Assembly (NCBI GenBank): GCA_918262735.1 | Contig: CAKJYJ010000003.1 | Location: 334,883-398,882 of the forward strand | DNA from: Clostridiales bacterium | GTDB taxonomy: Bacteria > Bacillota > Clostridia > Christensenellales > UBA1242 | Reading direction: 5' to 3' | Length of the DNA stretch: 64,000 bases | Shown: piece after piece, positions 24,550 to 32,601 of the stretch | Position numbering within the stretch: position 1 is the first letter of the stretch | How the letters are laid out: the number at the start of each line of letters is the position of its first letter | Program-made: the position numbers and the translations under genes | Notes under the pieces: generated by a model | What the model was told of the DNA's origin: nothing | Seen by the model: the letters and a program-made list of their open reading frames with translations, nothing else | Database searches by the model: none

Positions 24550-25755
24550 CTATATCTTCTTCCTGAGTATGTCGAATTTTTTTAATGGTATGTTTGTGTA
24601 TAGATATAGTTGTTCCTGAACATTTTTTGCATCCATCACAGGCTCACCATTTAAATTTATCATTTTTTCAACTTTAATTATTTTATTAAATGTGTCGCCG
24701 TTTGAAAGAACTTCTAACTCATCACCCACGGCAAACCTATTTCTCATTTCTATTAATGCTTTTTCGCCGTCAAAATCACCAATAACAACCGCCATGAATT
24801 CATGTGTTTGAACAGGGTATGAACTCTCTAAACACTCTTTATCATCTGCTCCATAATAAAACCCTGTTGTATATTTTCTATGGCTTGTTTTAACAAGTTC
24901 ATTTTTTAATTCTTCCATTAGCTCCGGTGTCATTTTATCAATATTATCAATTGCTCTTCTGTATGCATTAACAACATTAGCAACATAGTATGGAGATTTC
25001 ATTCTTCCTTCAATCTTAAAACTATTAACACCAGCATCAATAAGATCTTTTAGATGTTCAATCATGTTTAAGTCTTTGCTATTTAGAATATAGGTGCCAC
25101 GCTCATCTTCTTCAATTTGGTATTTTTCATCCTTTCTTGTTTTTTCTGAAATAAAATACTCCCACCTACACGCTTGTGCACATGCACCACGGTTGGAATC
25201 TCTACCTGTTAAATAATTTGATAAAAGGCACCTTCCTGAATATGAAATACACATTGCACCATGAACAAATGTTTCAAGTTCTATTTCGGCAGGAATGTTA
25301 GCTCTTATTTTTTTTATTTCCTCCAATGAACATTCCCTTGCGAGAACTATTCTTTTTGCACCAAGACGAGCATAAGCCTTTATTGCATAGCTATTCAGCA
25401 CGCTTGCCTGAGTTGAAACATGAATAACAAGTTTTGGTGCATATTCTTTTATTATTTCCATAATGCCAAGGTCAGAAACCAAAACAGCATCAACACCAAT
25501 ATCTTCTAAATATTTAACATACTCTGGCAGCCCTGTAAAGTCTCCCTCATGTGCCAAAATATTAAGTGTTATATAAACCCTTTTTCCAAGAGAATGAGCG
25601 TATTCTGTTGCAGTTTTTAATTCATCAATTTCAAAATTATCTGCAAAGGCACGAAGACCAAATTTTTTTCCAGCCATATAAACAGCATCAGCACCAAAAT
25701 TGAATGCTGTTTTCATTTTTTCAAAATTGCCCGCTGGCGCCAATAATTCCACCAT
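24550..25755 (-). CDS. U32-family protein, TrhP-like tRNA hydroxylation factor
   Basis: A 401-aa peptidase-U32-fold protein: ELLAPAGNFEKMKTAFNFGADAVY at the N-terminus and the U32 signature ETFVHGAMCISYSGRCLLSN (about residues 160-179), followed by the Cys-containing NRGACAQACRW. Family members of this size (TrhP; YrrO of Bacillus, YegQ/RlhA relatives) are iron-sulfur proteins involved in prephenate-dependent hydroxylation of tRNA uridine 34 or in rRNA hydroxylation, not proteases. The four Cys expected for the cluster are present. It is between an MreB-like gene (9 bases upstream) and the glycosylase gene (1 base downstream), so the three form one operon. Confidence 0.85.
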   Translation of the reverse strand: MVELLAPAGNFEKMKTAFNFGADAVYMAGKKFGLRAFADNFEIDELKTATEYAHSLGKRVYITLNILAHEGDFTGLPEYVKYLEDIGVDAVLVSDLGIMEIIKEYAPKLVIHVSTQASVLNSYAIKAYARLGAKRIVLARECSLEEIKKIRANIPAEIELETFVHGAMCISYSGRCLLSNYLTGRDSNRGACAQACRWEYFISEKTRKDEKYQIEEDERGTYILNSKDLNMIEHLKDLIDAGVNSFKIEGRMKSPYYVANVVNAYRRAIDNIDKMTPELMEELKNELVKTSHRKYTTGFYYGADDKECLESSYPVQTHEFMAVVIGDFDGEKALIEMRNRFAVGDELEVLSNGDTFNKIIKVEKMINLNGEPVMDAKNVQEQLYLYTNIPLKKFDILRKKI

Positions 25756-25764
25756 ATCAATCCC

Positions 25765-26772
25765 CTACATTTCATTAATAACCATTTTTAGTTCTTTTAG
25801 GTTAGAAAGAAGTTTGCCAGCACCAAGTATACACGCATTTGCATTGTTGTCAGCAATTTTAATGGTTAAATTCAATTCTTTTCTCATATATTTTTCCAAG
25901 CCAGATATATCTGCAAATCCCCCAGTTACAAGTATTCCATTTTTTGCAACATCGGCACTAATTTCTGGAGGAAGAATATTTAATGTTGTTTCAACAATTC
26001 TGTTTATTTCTGTTAAAAGTGGAGTTACCGCCTCTTTAACATCTGTTGCGTAAACCACAACACTTACTGGCGTTTTTGTTCTAACATCAACACCATTTAT
26101 CTCTATGTTTGCTGTGTCATTTGAATATAGACTTCCAACCTCTTCTTTAATTTTTTGTGCGGAAGAAAGCCCAATTTCAACACCATATTTTTGAGAAACA
26201 ATTCTAACAATTTGAGCATCAATTGCCTTACCCCCAACAGCAAGTGTTGCTCCTTCAATTATTGCCCCCATGTTAATTACACCAATATCGGTTGAAACTC
26301 CACCGATATCCAGAATCATATTTGCATTGTTTGCAAAAATATTTATTCCTCCACCATATGCAGAACAAAGAACCCTTGGAACAAAAATGACCTCATTTAT
26401 TCCCGCATTCATAAACACCGTTTTATAATCCTCTTTTTCCTCTGCTGTTATTCCTGTTGGACAAGGAACAAGGCATTTTACCTTTGATAAAAAGGTTCTA
26501 GGGAGTATTTTATCCAAAAAATACTTCAACAGTATTGTTGCATATTCTGTTGACTTAACAACACCTTCAGAAATTGGACTAAAAACAACCGTACGATTAT
26601 CCGTTTTGCCCTGAATGTCCTTTGCCGAAATTCCCATCATTTTAACTTCGTAGCCATTCTCCGTCATAACAGCACCAATTAGTGTTGGTTCTTTTAGAAC
26701 CAATCCATCATCTTTTTTATAAATGCAGGTGTATGCTCCACCAAAATCTACCGCAATTAATGTCTCTGCCAT
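25765..26772 (-). CDS. MreB/Mbl-like actin homolog, divergent
   Basis: A 335-aa bacterial actin of normal MreB length. Phosphate-1 loop AVDFGGAYTCIY replaces the usual DLGTANT, phosphate-2 loop is LDIGGVSTDIGVI where MreB has DIGGGTTD, and the adenosine motif region reads ILVTGGFADISGLEKYM. The overall order of segments (VLKEPTLIG near residue 28, VGGKAIDAQIV near 170) is clearly MreB-type. The replaced residues suggest a paralog or a fast-evolving version; polymerisation and a role in cell shape are likely but unproven. mreC and mreD are not adjacent. It heads the operon with the TrhP-like and Ogg genes, behind a good promoter and an AGTGAGG SD. Confidence 0.82.
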   Translation of the reverse strand: MAETLIAVDFGGAYTCIYKKDDGLVLKEPTLIGAVMTENGYEVKMMGISAKDIQGKTDNRTVVFSPISEGVVKSTEYATILLKYFLDKILPRTFLSKVKCLVPCPTGITAEEKEDYKTVFMNAGINEVIFVPRVLCSAYGGGINIFANNANMILDIGGVSTDIGVINMGAIIEGATLAVGGKAIDAQIVRIVSQKYGVEIGLSSAQKIKEEVGSLYSNDTANIEINGVDVRTKTPVSVVVYATDVKEAVTPLLTEINRIVETTLNILPPEISADVAKNGILVTGGFADISGLEKYMRKELNLTIKIADNNANACILGAGKLLSNLKELKMVINEM

Positions 26773-26792
26773 ATTACCTCACTTTATGGTAT

Positions 26793-26821
26793 ATTTTAAC
26801 ATTTTATTACAATATAGTCAA
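26793..26821 (-). promoter_or_regulatory. promoter of the MreB-like operon
   Basis: Minus-strand TTGACT (26816-26821), 17-nt spacer, TAAAAT (26793-26798). Confidence 0.7.
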
Positions 26822-26880
26822 ACCCATATTAACCAAAATTTATCTAATGTAATAAATTGATATGTCAAGGAGAAAAAAAT

Positions 26881-27114
26881 ATGATACCATACTGTCCAAA
26901 CAATTCAACATTCACGTTCCGTGAAATATGTTGCCAACCCCCAAACAATAACAATTGCCATAGCAACAAAACACCACTATTCCCCAATATTTTGTGCCCA
27001 CCAATAAATATTGCACCCCCAATGGAGTGCAAATTTGACACTAGAATATTTTTAATTGGCTATTTGATTGGTTCTATCTGTTCAGAGTGCAACTCTCATC
27101 CAAAACCTTTTTAA
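26881..27114 (+). CDS. small Cys/Pro/Asn-rich protein
   Basis: A 77-aa protein with eight cysteines, including a CC pair and CSEC near the end, many Pro and Asn residues, and a short hydrophobic stretch (about residues 56-70). An excellent SD (AAGGAG) lies 7 bases before the ATG at 26881; the earlier ATG at 26857 has none. The last 41 bases overlap the 3' end of the convergent oligoendopeptidase gene. The composition suggests metal binding or a disulfide-linked coat-type protein, but there is no family match I can name. Its reality rests on the SD and the composition. Confidence 0.5.
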   Translation: MIPYCPNNSTFTFREICCQPPNNNNCHSNKTPLFPNILCPPINIAPPMECKFDTRIFLIGYLIGSICSECNSHPKPF

Positions 27115-28876
27115 TTGTGTCTAAAATTCTTTTTACAAAGCTAAATGCATTTTCAAATGTTGCCTCATCAGTTAGGTCTGCGCCTGCTAGTTTTAACAGT
27201 TCAACAGGTTTCTTTGTTGAACCACTTTTTAGAAACTCTTTATAATTTTTAATTGCGTCTTTTTCGCCATTTAATATTTTGTTTGATATTGCAAGAGCTG
27301 AAATAAGCCCTGTGGCATATTTATAAACGTAAAATGAATTATAAAAATGTGGTATTCTTGACCATTCATATTTCAGTTCATCTGAAAGCTCAACATTTTC
27401 TCCAAAATACTTTTTACACAAATCCATATACATTTTATTTAACGCTTCCGTTGTTGTATCATCACCATTTTCGTATGCAAAATGAGCGTTATATTCAAAT
27501 TCCGCAAACATTGTTTGCCTGTAGACAGTTGAATAGAACATATTCATCAAGTAATCAATATAATATAGTTTTTCTTCATTTGTTTTTGCATTATTTAGCA
27601 TTTTTCTGGCAAGTAGCATCTCATTAACTGTGCTTGCAACCTCTGCAACAAAAATCTCATAGCCCGCCTTTGTGCTTGGAAGATTATTATTGCTATAATA
27701 CGAATGCATCATATGACCAAGTTCATGAGCCAGTGTGAAAACAGAATTAATTGTGTTTTCATGATTTAACATAACAACCGGGTGTGCACCATACGCACCC
27801 CAAGAAAATGCACCAGTATCTTTATTTTCATTTGGTAAAACATCAATCCAACGCTCTTTTTTTGCCCTCTTTAGTACTTCTATATAGTCGTCACCTAACA
27901 CTTTTAAGGCATCACACACAATATCAAATGCTTTATCATATGAATACTCTTGATTGTTCTTCACAGAAAGCTTTGCATTTACATCATAGTTATGAAAAAC
28001 ACTTAACCCAAGAGCTTTTCTTTTATGCTCGAAGTAAGTATGGAATAGCCCCCTATTTTTGTTGACCTGTGAAACAAGTGTTTCATATACAGATTTATCC
28101 ACTTCCTCACCAAATAAACTTTGTTCAAATGATGAATTAAAGTTTCTTACCTTTGCGAGCGCACTGTCCTTTTTTAGATTGTTATTATATATTGTGCTGA
28201 TTGTGTAGTTTAGTTTTCCATAGCCACCATTTAGATTCTTGAAAGCCGTTTCACGAAGTTTAGCGTCAGAACTTAAAATATAAGCAGAATAGTTGGCATT
28301 ATTAAGTGGGAGTTTTTCGCCTTTAGAATTTGTTACATCTTCAAATTTGATGTCAACAGCATCTATCATATCAAAAATTTCACTTTCCCCACCAATACAT
28401 TCGCCAACCATTGCGAGCAATTTTTCTTCTTGTTTTGAAAGCATGTGTGGCTTGTTTCTTATAACATCTTTTAACATTAAATCATAGTCTTCAAAACGCT
28501 TGTCCTTTGAAAGTTTAATTAACCTCTCGGATGAGAACTCATTTATTTCACTTGAAATATACGAAAGTTTTGGCGACACCTCATCCAAATACTTTATTAG
28601 CTTATTTGAAAGATTTTGATAATAGTTGTTTTTGCCATCCTCTTTTACTTTTAGTGAAATATATACGTAAAACCTATTGGTTATTTCGCTTGCATTCTTT
28701 TCTAGATTCAAACACTCTAATAACTTGTTATCATCATTTAGTAGCCCTTCATATTTTTCCAACTTGTCATACAATTTTTTAACATTCTCAAATTGATTTT
28801 TCCAATCTTCATCATTTGAAAAATAATCGGTTAAATCCCATTTGTATTTTTCTTCGATTTCACTTCTTTTTAACAT
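27074..28876 (-). CDS. pepF: oligoendopeptidase F (M3B)
   Basis: A 600-aa zinc metallopeptidase of the PepF family and normal length. The N-terminal helical domain (FENVKKLYDKL, then LSNKLIKYLDEVSPKLSYISSEI in pieces) precedes the catalytic domain with HELGHMMHSYYS (HExxH, about residues 385-396) and the downstream Glu ligand region FVAEVASTVNEML. It hydrolyses short peptides in the cytosol. The start at 28876 has CGAGGTG upstream. The last 20 or so residues extend beyond the usual family end, overlapping the small plus-strand Cys-rich gene. Confidence 0.93.
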   Translation of the reverse strand: MLKRSEIEEKYKWDLTDYFSNDEDWKNQFENVKKLYDKLEKYEGLLNDDNKLLECLNLEKNASEITNRFYVYISLKVKEDGKNNYYQNLSNKLIKYLDEVSPKLSYISSEINEFSSERLIKLSKDKRFEDYDLMLKDVIRNKPHMLSKQEEKLLAMVGECIGGESEIFDMIDAVDIKFEDVTNSKGEKLPLNNANYSAYILSSDAKLRETAFKNLNGGYGKLNYTISTIYNNNLKKDSALAKVRNFNSSFEQSLFGEEVDKSVYETLVSQVNKNRGLFHTYFEHKRKALGLSVFHNYDVNAKLSVKNNQEYSYDKAFDIVCDALKVLGDDYIEVLKRAKKERWIDVLPNENKDTGAFSWGAYGAHPVVMLNHENTINSVFTLAHELGHMMHSYYSNNNLPSTKAGYEIFVAEVASTVNEMLLARKMLNNAKTNEEKLYYIDYLMNMFYSTVYRQTMFAEFEYNAHFAYENGDDTTTEALNKMYMDLCKKYFGENVELSDELKYEWSRIPHFYNSFYVYKYATGLISALAISNKILNGEKDAIKNYKEFLKSGSTKKPVELLKLAGADLTDEATFENAFSFVKRILDTIKKVLDESCTLNR

Positions 28877-28893
28877 TTACACCTCGTGTAATT

Positions 28894-28921
28894 ATTATAT
28901 ATCTTTTTTCAAAAATGTAAA
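28894..28921 (-). promoter_or_regulatory. promoter of pepF
   Basis: Minus-strand TTTACA (28916-28921), 16-nt spacer, TATAAT (28894-28899). The very AT-rich 28922-29033 shows nothing else I can support. Confidence 0.65.
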
Positions 28922-29033
28922 GAAAAACCAAATAATTAATGTTCTCTTCATGCAACCTTTATATACCATTTTTAATTCACGACAATTAATAAATATTTAA
29001 AAAATACGAAAAAATTTAACAATTTTTTGCATT

Positions 29034-29246
29034 TTACATAAAAAATCGCGTTATTTTTGTAAAAATTATAACATTATACCCATCATCAGCATCTTCAATT
29101 TCTAGTGTTATATCAGATTTTAGCTCTCCATAATTTCTAAGAACATCTCTAATGTCAGATTTAAGAACGGGCATAATACGCTCTGGCCGAAGTGATTTAT
29201 CTTGCATTAAAATATTGCCCAACCTTTGTGAAATATTATTCTTCAT
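29034..29246 (-). CDS. minE: cell division topological factor MinE
   Basis: A 70-aa short MinE. It lacks the longer membrane-targeting N-terminus and starts with SQRLGNILMQDKSLRPERIMPVLKSDIRDVL, matching the MinD-contact and core region, then a beta strand SDITLEIEDADDGYNVIIFTKI. MinE stimulates MinD ATPase and drives Min oscillation that places the division site. It follows minD by 3 bases. MinE with MinD is more typical of Clostridia than of Bacillus, which uses DivIVA. Confidence 0.9.
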   Translation of the reverse strand: MKNNISQRLGNILMQDKSLRPERIMPVLKSDIRDVLRNYGELKSDITLEIEDADDGYNVIIFTKITRFFM

Positions 29247-29249
29247 AAT

Positions 29250-30038
29250 CTATATCCTTTTCTTTATATTTCTTCTAATTATGCCCCAGAACCCTCTATA
29301 TTTTTTACCACAGTCATATATTTTTCGTGTACCATTGTGCAGGTTTTCAACAAGGAGCGAAACCGACCTGCCAAGCTGTTCACTGTGCAGCATATTTAAT
29401 GTTTCACCTTTTGTTATTATGTCATCATCAGGAATCACTCCCAACAATTTTATTTTTAGAAACCTTATTATTTCCTCTAAATCTAGTGTTTCATAGTTTG
29501 CTATTAAATCACCCCTAACACGATTAACCACCAGGTTTTTTGATAGTAAATCATATCTTGCCAAAATAGATAAAACCTTATCTGCATCTCTAACACTAGA
29601 TATGTGTGGAGTTACAACAACAATGGCCTCGTTTGCTGAATATACCGCCCTCTTAAACCCATCTTCCACACCCGCAGGACAATCTAAAAGAACATAATCA
29701 AATGTTTGTGATAATGTGTCAACAACGCTTTTTATTTGCTCTTTTGTTATTTGCGAATCATCATATGAGTTGGTTGAAGCCATTATGTATAAATTTGGTA
29801 TTTTTTCATGCTGAACCAGGGCTTGTTTTAGCCGGCAATTTCCAGCGATAACATCTAACAAATCATAGTTAATGCTTTTTTCCATACCCAAAACAACATC
29901 TAAATTATTTAACCCAATGTCTAAATCTAGTATTGCCACTCTAAAACCAAGTTCCGCAAGCTTCATTCCAATCATCGCACAAATTGTTGTTTTACCAACA
30001 CCACCCTTTCCGCTGGTTATAACAATACGTCTAGCCAT
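29250..30038 (-). CDS. minD: septum-site determining ATPase MinD
   Basis: A 262-aa deviant Walker A ATPase: TSGKGGVGKTTI near residues 7-18, DLDIGLNNLDVVLG and VLLDCPAGVE, with a C-terminal amphipathic helix (residues about 240-262, basic and hydrophobic) for membrane binding. It recruits MinC to inhibit FtsZ, and MinE for oscillation. No minC is present next to it, unlike the usual minCD(E) order. SD AAAGGAG is 6 bases before the ATG. The promoter overlaps the spoIVA terminator. Confidence 0.95.
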   Translation of the reverse strand: MARRIVITSGKGGVGKTTICAMIGMKLAELGFRVAILDLDIGLNNLDVVLGMEKSINYDLLDVIAGNCRLKQALVQHEKIPNLYIMASTNSYDDSQITKEQIKSVVDTLSQTFDYVLLDCPAGVEDGFKRAVYSANEAIVVVTPHISSVRDADKVLSILARYDLLSKNLVVNRVRGDLIANYETLDLEEIIRFLKIKLLGVIPDDDIITKGETLNMLHSEQLGRSVSLLVENLHNGTRKIYDCGKKYRGFWGIIRRNIKKRI

Positions 30039-30055
30039 AGTTACTCCTTTGCTAT

Positions 30056-30084
30056 ATTCTACAAAAAAAACCCTTATTAATCAA
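30056..30084 (-). promoter_or_regulatory. promoter of minDE overlapping the spoIVA terminator
   Basis: Minus-strand TTGATT (30079-30084, in the terminator loop), 17-nt spacer containing the T8 tract, TAGAAT (30056-30061). Confidence 0.55.
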
Positions 30085-30093
30085 AAGGGCTTT
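30063..30093 (-). terminator. terminator of spoIVA
   Basis: On the minus strand AAGCCCTT pairs with AAGGGTTT around a 9-nt loop, and eight T's follow. Confidence 0.8.
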
Positions 30094-30137
30094 TTGAAAT
30101 ATTATTAACACGCTTGTCATTTTTTGGCAAAACTAAA

Positions 30138-31613
30138 CTAAAGTAAAATACATATAATTCCACCCTTACCCTCATTAACAATTCTTCCAAGCGTTTTTCT
30201 CATTTTTCTTTGAGCTTCCGCAGGCATTTGGAACACCTTTGTATGTATGCCATCGCTAACAAGATTCTGCAGCGTTTTTCCAAACACATTTGTCTGCCAA
30301 ATCGCATTTGGATCTTGCTCGCATTTTTCTGAAAGATAATTCACTAAATCCTGACTTTGTTCCATTGTTCCAACGAGCGGGCTAACCTCGGTTTCAACAT
30401 CAACAGCCATTATATGTAAACTTGGAGCATTTGCTTTAATTCTAACACCATATCGTCCACTTTGTTTAACAACCTCCGGCTCATCGAGCTGTATTTCATC
30501 AACTCTTGGTTCAACAATTCCATAGCCCGTTTCTTTAACTTGTTCTAATGCGGTTGCTAATTTGTCGTATTCCTGCTTTGCATATGCTAAATCTCGAAGA
30601 TATGTCACAAGTTCATAGTCATCATTAATATTGCACCCACACTCGTTTGATAAAACCTTATAAAAAAGATTTTGTTTTGGTTTAATATCAAAGAAAACTG
30701 TGCCTTCTCCCATTTTAACAGAGTCAACAACAATTGGTTCAAAATCATCACTTTCAGAAAAAGCAACTGCAGTTCTATCAACTTCACCAACCCGGGTTAC
30801 ATTTTCACCGAATTTTCTTACTTCACTAACAATAGTTTTAATTATCTCGTTATCATATGGCAATGCCTGTAGCCACTCCGGCATTTTGGCTTTAATTGAT
30901 TTAAGAGGAAATTCCAAAAGAACCTTTGCAAAAATATTTTCAACATCTTCATGATTTAACTCTTTAACATTAAGTGCAAGTACCGAACAATCATATTTCT
31001 CTTTCAAAGTGTTGGTTAGTTTGATTGTTTCAGAATCTTTTGGATGAGTTGTGTTAACAATAATAACAAATGGTTTCCCTTGTGCTTTTAATTCGCTTGC
31101 AACCCTCTCTTCAGCATCAATATAGCTAGTTCGAGGTATATCTGAAATTGAGCCATCTGTTGTAACCAATAAACCAATTGTTGAATGATCTTCAATTACT
31201 TTTTTTGTTCCAATTTCCGCAGCATCTTCAAATGGAATTTCTTTTTCGTTCCATGGTGTTTTAACTAGTCGTGGTCTATCGCCCTCCGACTGACCTAAAG
31301 CATCATTAATCATATAGCCAACGCAATCTATTAATCTTACATTCATATCAACATTATCTAGGTTAATATGTACCGCCTCGTTTGGAACAAATTTTGGCTG
31401 AGTTGTCATAACCGTTTTACCCTCTGCACTTTGTGGCAATTCGTCTATTGCTCTCTCCTTTGAAAATTTATTCACAATGTTAGGAATAACTAAACTTTCC
31501 ATAAACTTTGTTATGAACATACTTTTACCAGTTCTAACTGGCCCAACAACACCAACATATATGTCGCCACCCGTTCTTTTTGCAATATCCTCATAGATAT
31601 CAAATCTTTCCAT
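30138..31613 (-). CDS. spoIVA: stage IV sporulation protein A
   Basis: A 491-aa SpoIVA of full family length. The Walker A loop GPVRTGKSMFI (about residues 24-34) is followed by TRAFAC-type switch regions (TTQPKFVPNEA; DCVGYMINDA) and the distinctive TTDGSISDIPRTSYIDAEERV in pieces. The middle domain is followed by a C-terminus ending in a hydrophobic GGIICILL that anchors it at SpoVM on the forespore membrane. It hydrolyses ATP to polymerise into the basement layer of the spore coat. GGAGGTAGC precedes the ATG, and a sigma-E-like promoter lies upstream. Its presence indicates that the organism sporulates or recently did. Confidence 0.96.
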   Translation of the reverse strand: MERFDIYEDIAKRTGGDIYVGVVGPVRTGKSMFITKFMESLVIPNIVNKFSKERAIDELPQSAEGKTVMTTQPKFVPNEAVHINLDNVDMNVRLIDCVGYMINDALGQSEGDRPRLVKTPWNEKEIPFEDAAEIGTKKVIEDHSTIGLLVTTDGSISDIPRTSYIDAEERVASELKAQGKPFVIIVNTTHPKDSETIKLTNTLKEKYDCSVLALNVKELNHEDVENIFAKVLLEFPLKSIKAKMPEWLQALPYDNEIIKTIVSEVRKFGENVTRVGEVDRTAVAFSESDDFEPIVVDSVKMGEGTVFFDIKPKQNLFYKVLSNECGCNINDDYELVTYLRDLAYAKQEYDKLATALEQVKETGYGIVEPRVDEIQLDEPEVVKQSGRYGVRIKANAPSLHIMAVDVETEVSPLVGTMEQSQDLVNYLSEKCEQDPNAIWQTNVFGKTLQNLVSDGIHTKVFQMPAEAQRKMRKTLGRIVNEGKGGIICILL

Positions 31614-31638
31614 GCTACCTCCAAATTAAGATTGTTAT

Positions 31639-31668
31639 ATTCTATGAGATAAAAGTGCCATATATTAC
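31639..31668 (-). promoter_or_regulatory. possible sigma-E promoter of spoIVA
   Basis: Minus-strand CATAGAAT (31639-31646) differs by one base from the sigma-E -10 CATACAAT. GTAATAT (31662-31668) lies 15 bases upstream, near the -35 position. Mother-cell sigma-E control of spoIVA is established in Bacillus; here it is inferred from this match. Confidence 0.4.
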
Positions 31669-31682
31669 AGATATGTGAATTT

Positions 31683-32288
31683 TCACCACCGCTCTTTAAT
31701 AAAAATAAAATTATTGTATTTATCAAACATTAAGTATTTCTTATTACAATCTATTCTCCCTTTACAAAAAGCACGAATTTTTTGTTTTTTACCATCAATA
31801 ATAATTGTTAAATCATAGAACGAAAAACCAAGTATATTAATAAGCGGATTAATATAATATATATCGTTTCTAATATACACAATTCCAATAAGAAGTAGTA
31901 TTGCAAAAAAAATAAAAGCCATACTACACAGTTCAATTTCAAAAGAAAGTGCAAACAAAACAAAAATAGAAAAATAACCAAGAAAGTTCTGATCTGTTGT
32001 GTTCTGCTTTTCCAAAATTGATATCTCTTTACCCACTTGATTTCTGAACTTTTTTATGGTTAAAAGTAATGAAAATACCCCCGCAAAAAACATAACAAGT
32101 AGTGCAAACATTAAAACTGTGTTAAGCACATTAAATGACCAGTTCCCATTTAATATTTCAATTAGTTCCTTTAATAGTATTAATATAAAAAGTGGTGAAA
32201 AAGATGACAAAAATAGACAAATTTGGCAAAATTTCTTCATATTTTTATTATTTTTAATTCTAAAATAAATATTCGATAGTGTTATCAT
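31683..32288 (-). CDS. four-helix membrane protein of unknown function (third gene of the coupled module)
   Basis: A 201-aa integral membrane protein. Two N-terminal hydrophobic helices (about residues 20-45 and 52-78) are followed by a charged cytosolic loop (IKKFRNQVGKEISILEKQ), two more helices (about 103-140), and a C-terminal soluble tail with beta-strand character (LTIIIDGKKQKIRAF, then GRIDCNKKYLMFD). The shape of four helices plus a small tail recalls KwaA of the Kiwa anti-phage system, but no KwaB partner is present and I cannot confirm homology. Its ATG at 32288 overlaps the upstream 113-aa gene by 29 bases; another ATG at 32240 is possible. Neither has a strong SD, which suggests coupled translation. 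Confidence 0.6.
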   Translation of the reverse strand: MITLSNIYFRIKNNKNMKKFCQICLFLSSFSPLFILILLKELIEILNGNWSFNVLNTVLMFALLVMFFAGVFSLLLTIKKFRNQVGKEISILEKQNTTDQNFLGYFSIFVLFALSFEIELCSMAFIFFAILLLIGIVYIRNDIYYINPLINILGFSFYDLTIIIDGKKQKIRAFCKGRIDCNKKYLMFDKYNNFIFIKERW

Positions 32289-32601
32289 ATTTTAAATATA
32301 CCTTTTCTTTTATATATATTTGTTTTATAACCTCATCTGAAAAAGCCTCACTAATTAAATATTTTACTCTATGTATTAATAGTCTTTCATCAATATTTGT
32401 TAATTCTTTTGAATAAAAAAATTCAGCCTCTTTGGGTCTATAATAATTATCATTTTCACCTGGTATTTTTTCAAAACCCCGCAATTCCAAATATGCATAT
32501 TTACCATTTTTTATAACAACAAATAATAGACATTTTATTTCGTCTGGCATTGGTTCAAAAAAGTTAATCGCCTTAAGCCAAAATATAAATCTTTCTACCA
32601 C
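32260..32601 (-). CDS. 113-aa protein of unknown function (second gene of the coupled module)
   Basis: A small soluble protein with an aromatic-rich alpha/beta pattern: an N-terminal helix (VERFIFWLKAINFF), strands CLLFVVIKNGKYAYLELRGF, a loop, a helix (ERLLIHRVKYLISEAF) and a final strand. I recognise no family. It starts with GTG, which overlaps the last codons of the 168-aa gene by 7 bases, with AAGGGG 6 bases upstream, and it overlaps the following gene by 29 bases. The overlaps argue that all three proteins are made together. Confidence 0.55.
   Translation of the reverse strand: MVERFIFWLKAINFFEPMPDEIKCLLFVVIKNGKYAYLELRGFEKIPGENDNYYRPKEAEFFYSKELTNIDERLLIHRVKYLISEAFSDEVIKQIYIKEKVYLKYDNTIEYLF

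Noticed and set aside
24550-25755. Calling the U32 protein a collagenase-like protease
   Set aside because: U32 proteins of this length with the Cys set are tRNA/rRNA hydroxylation factors; no protease evidence is visible.
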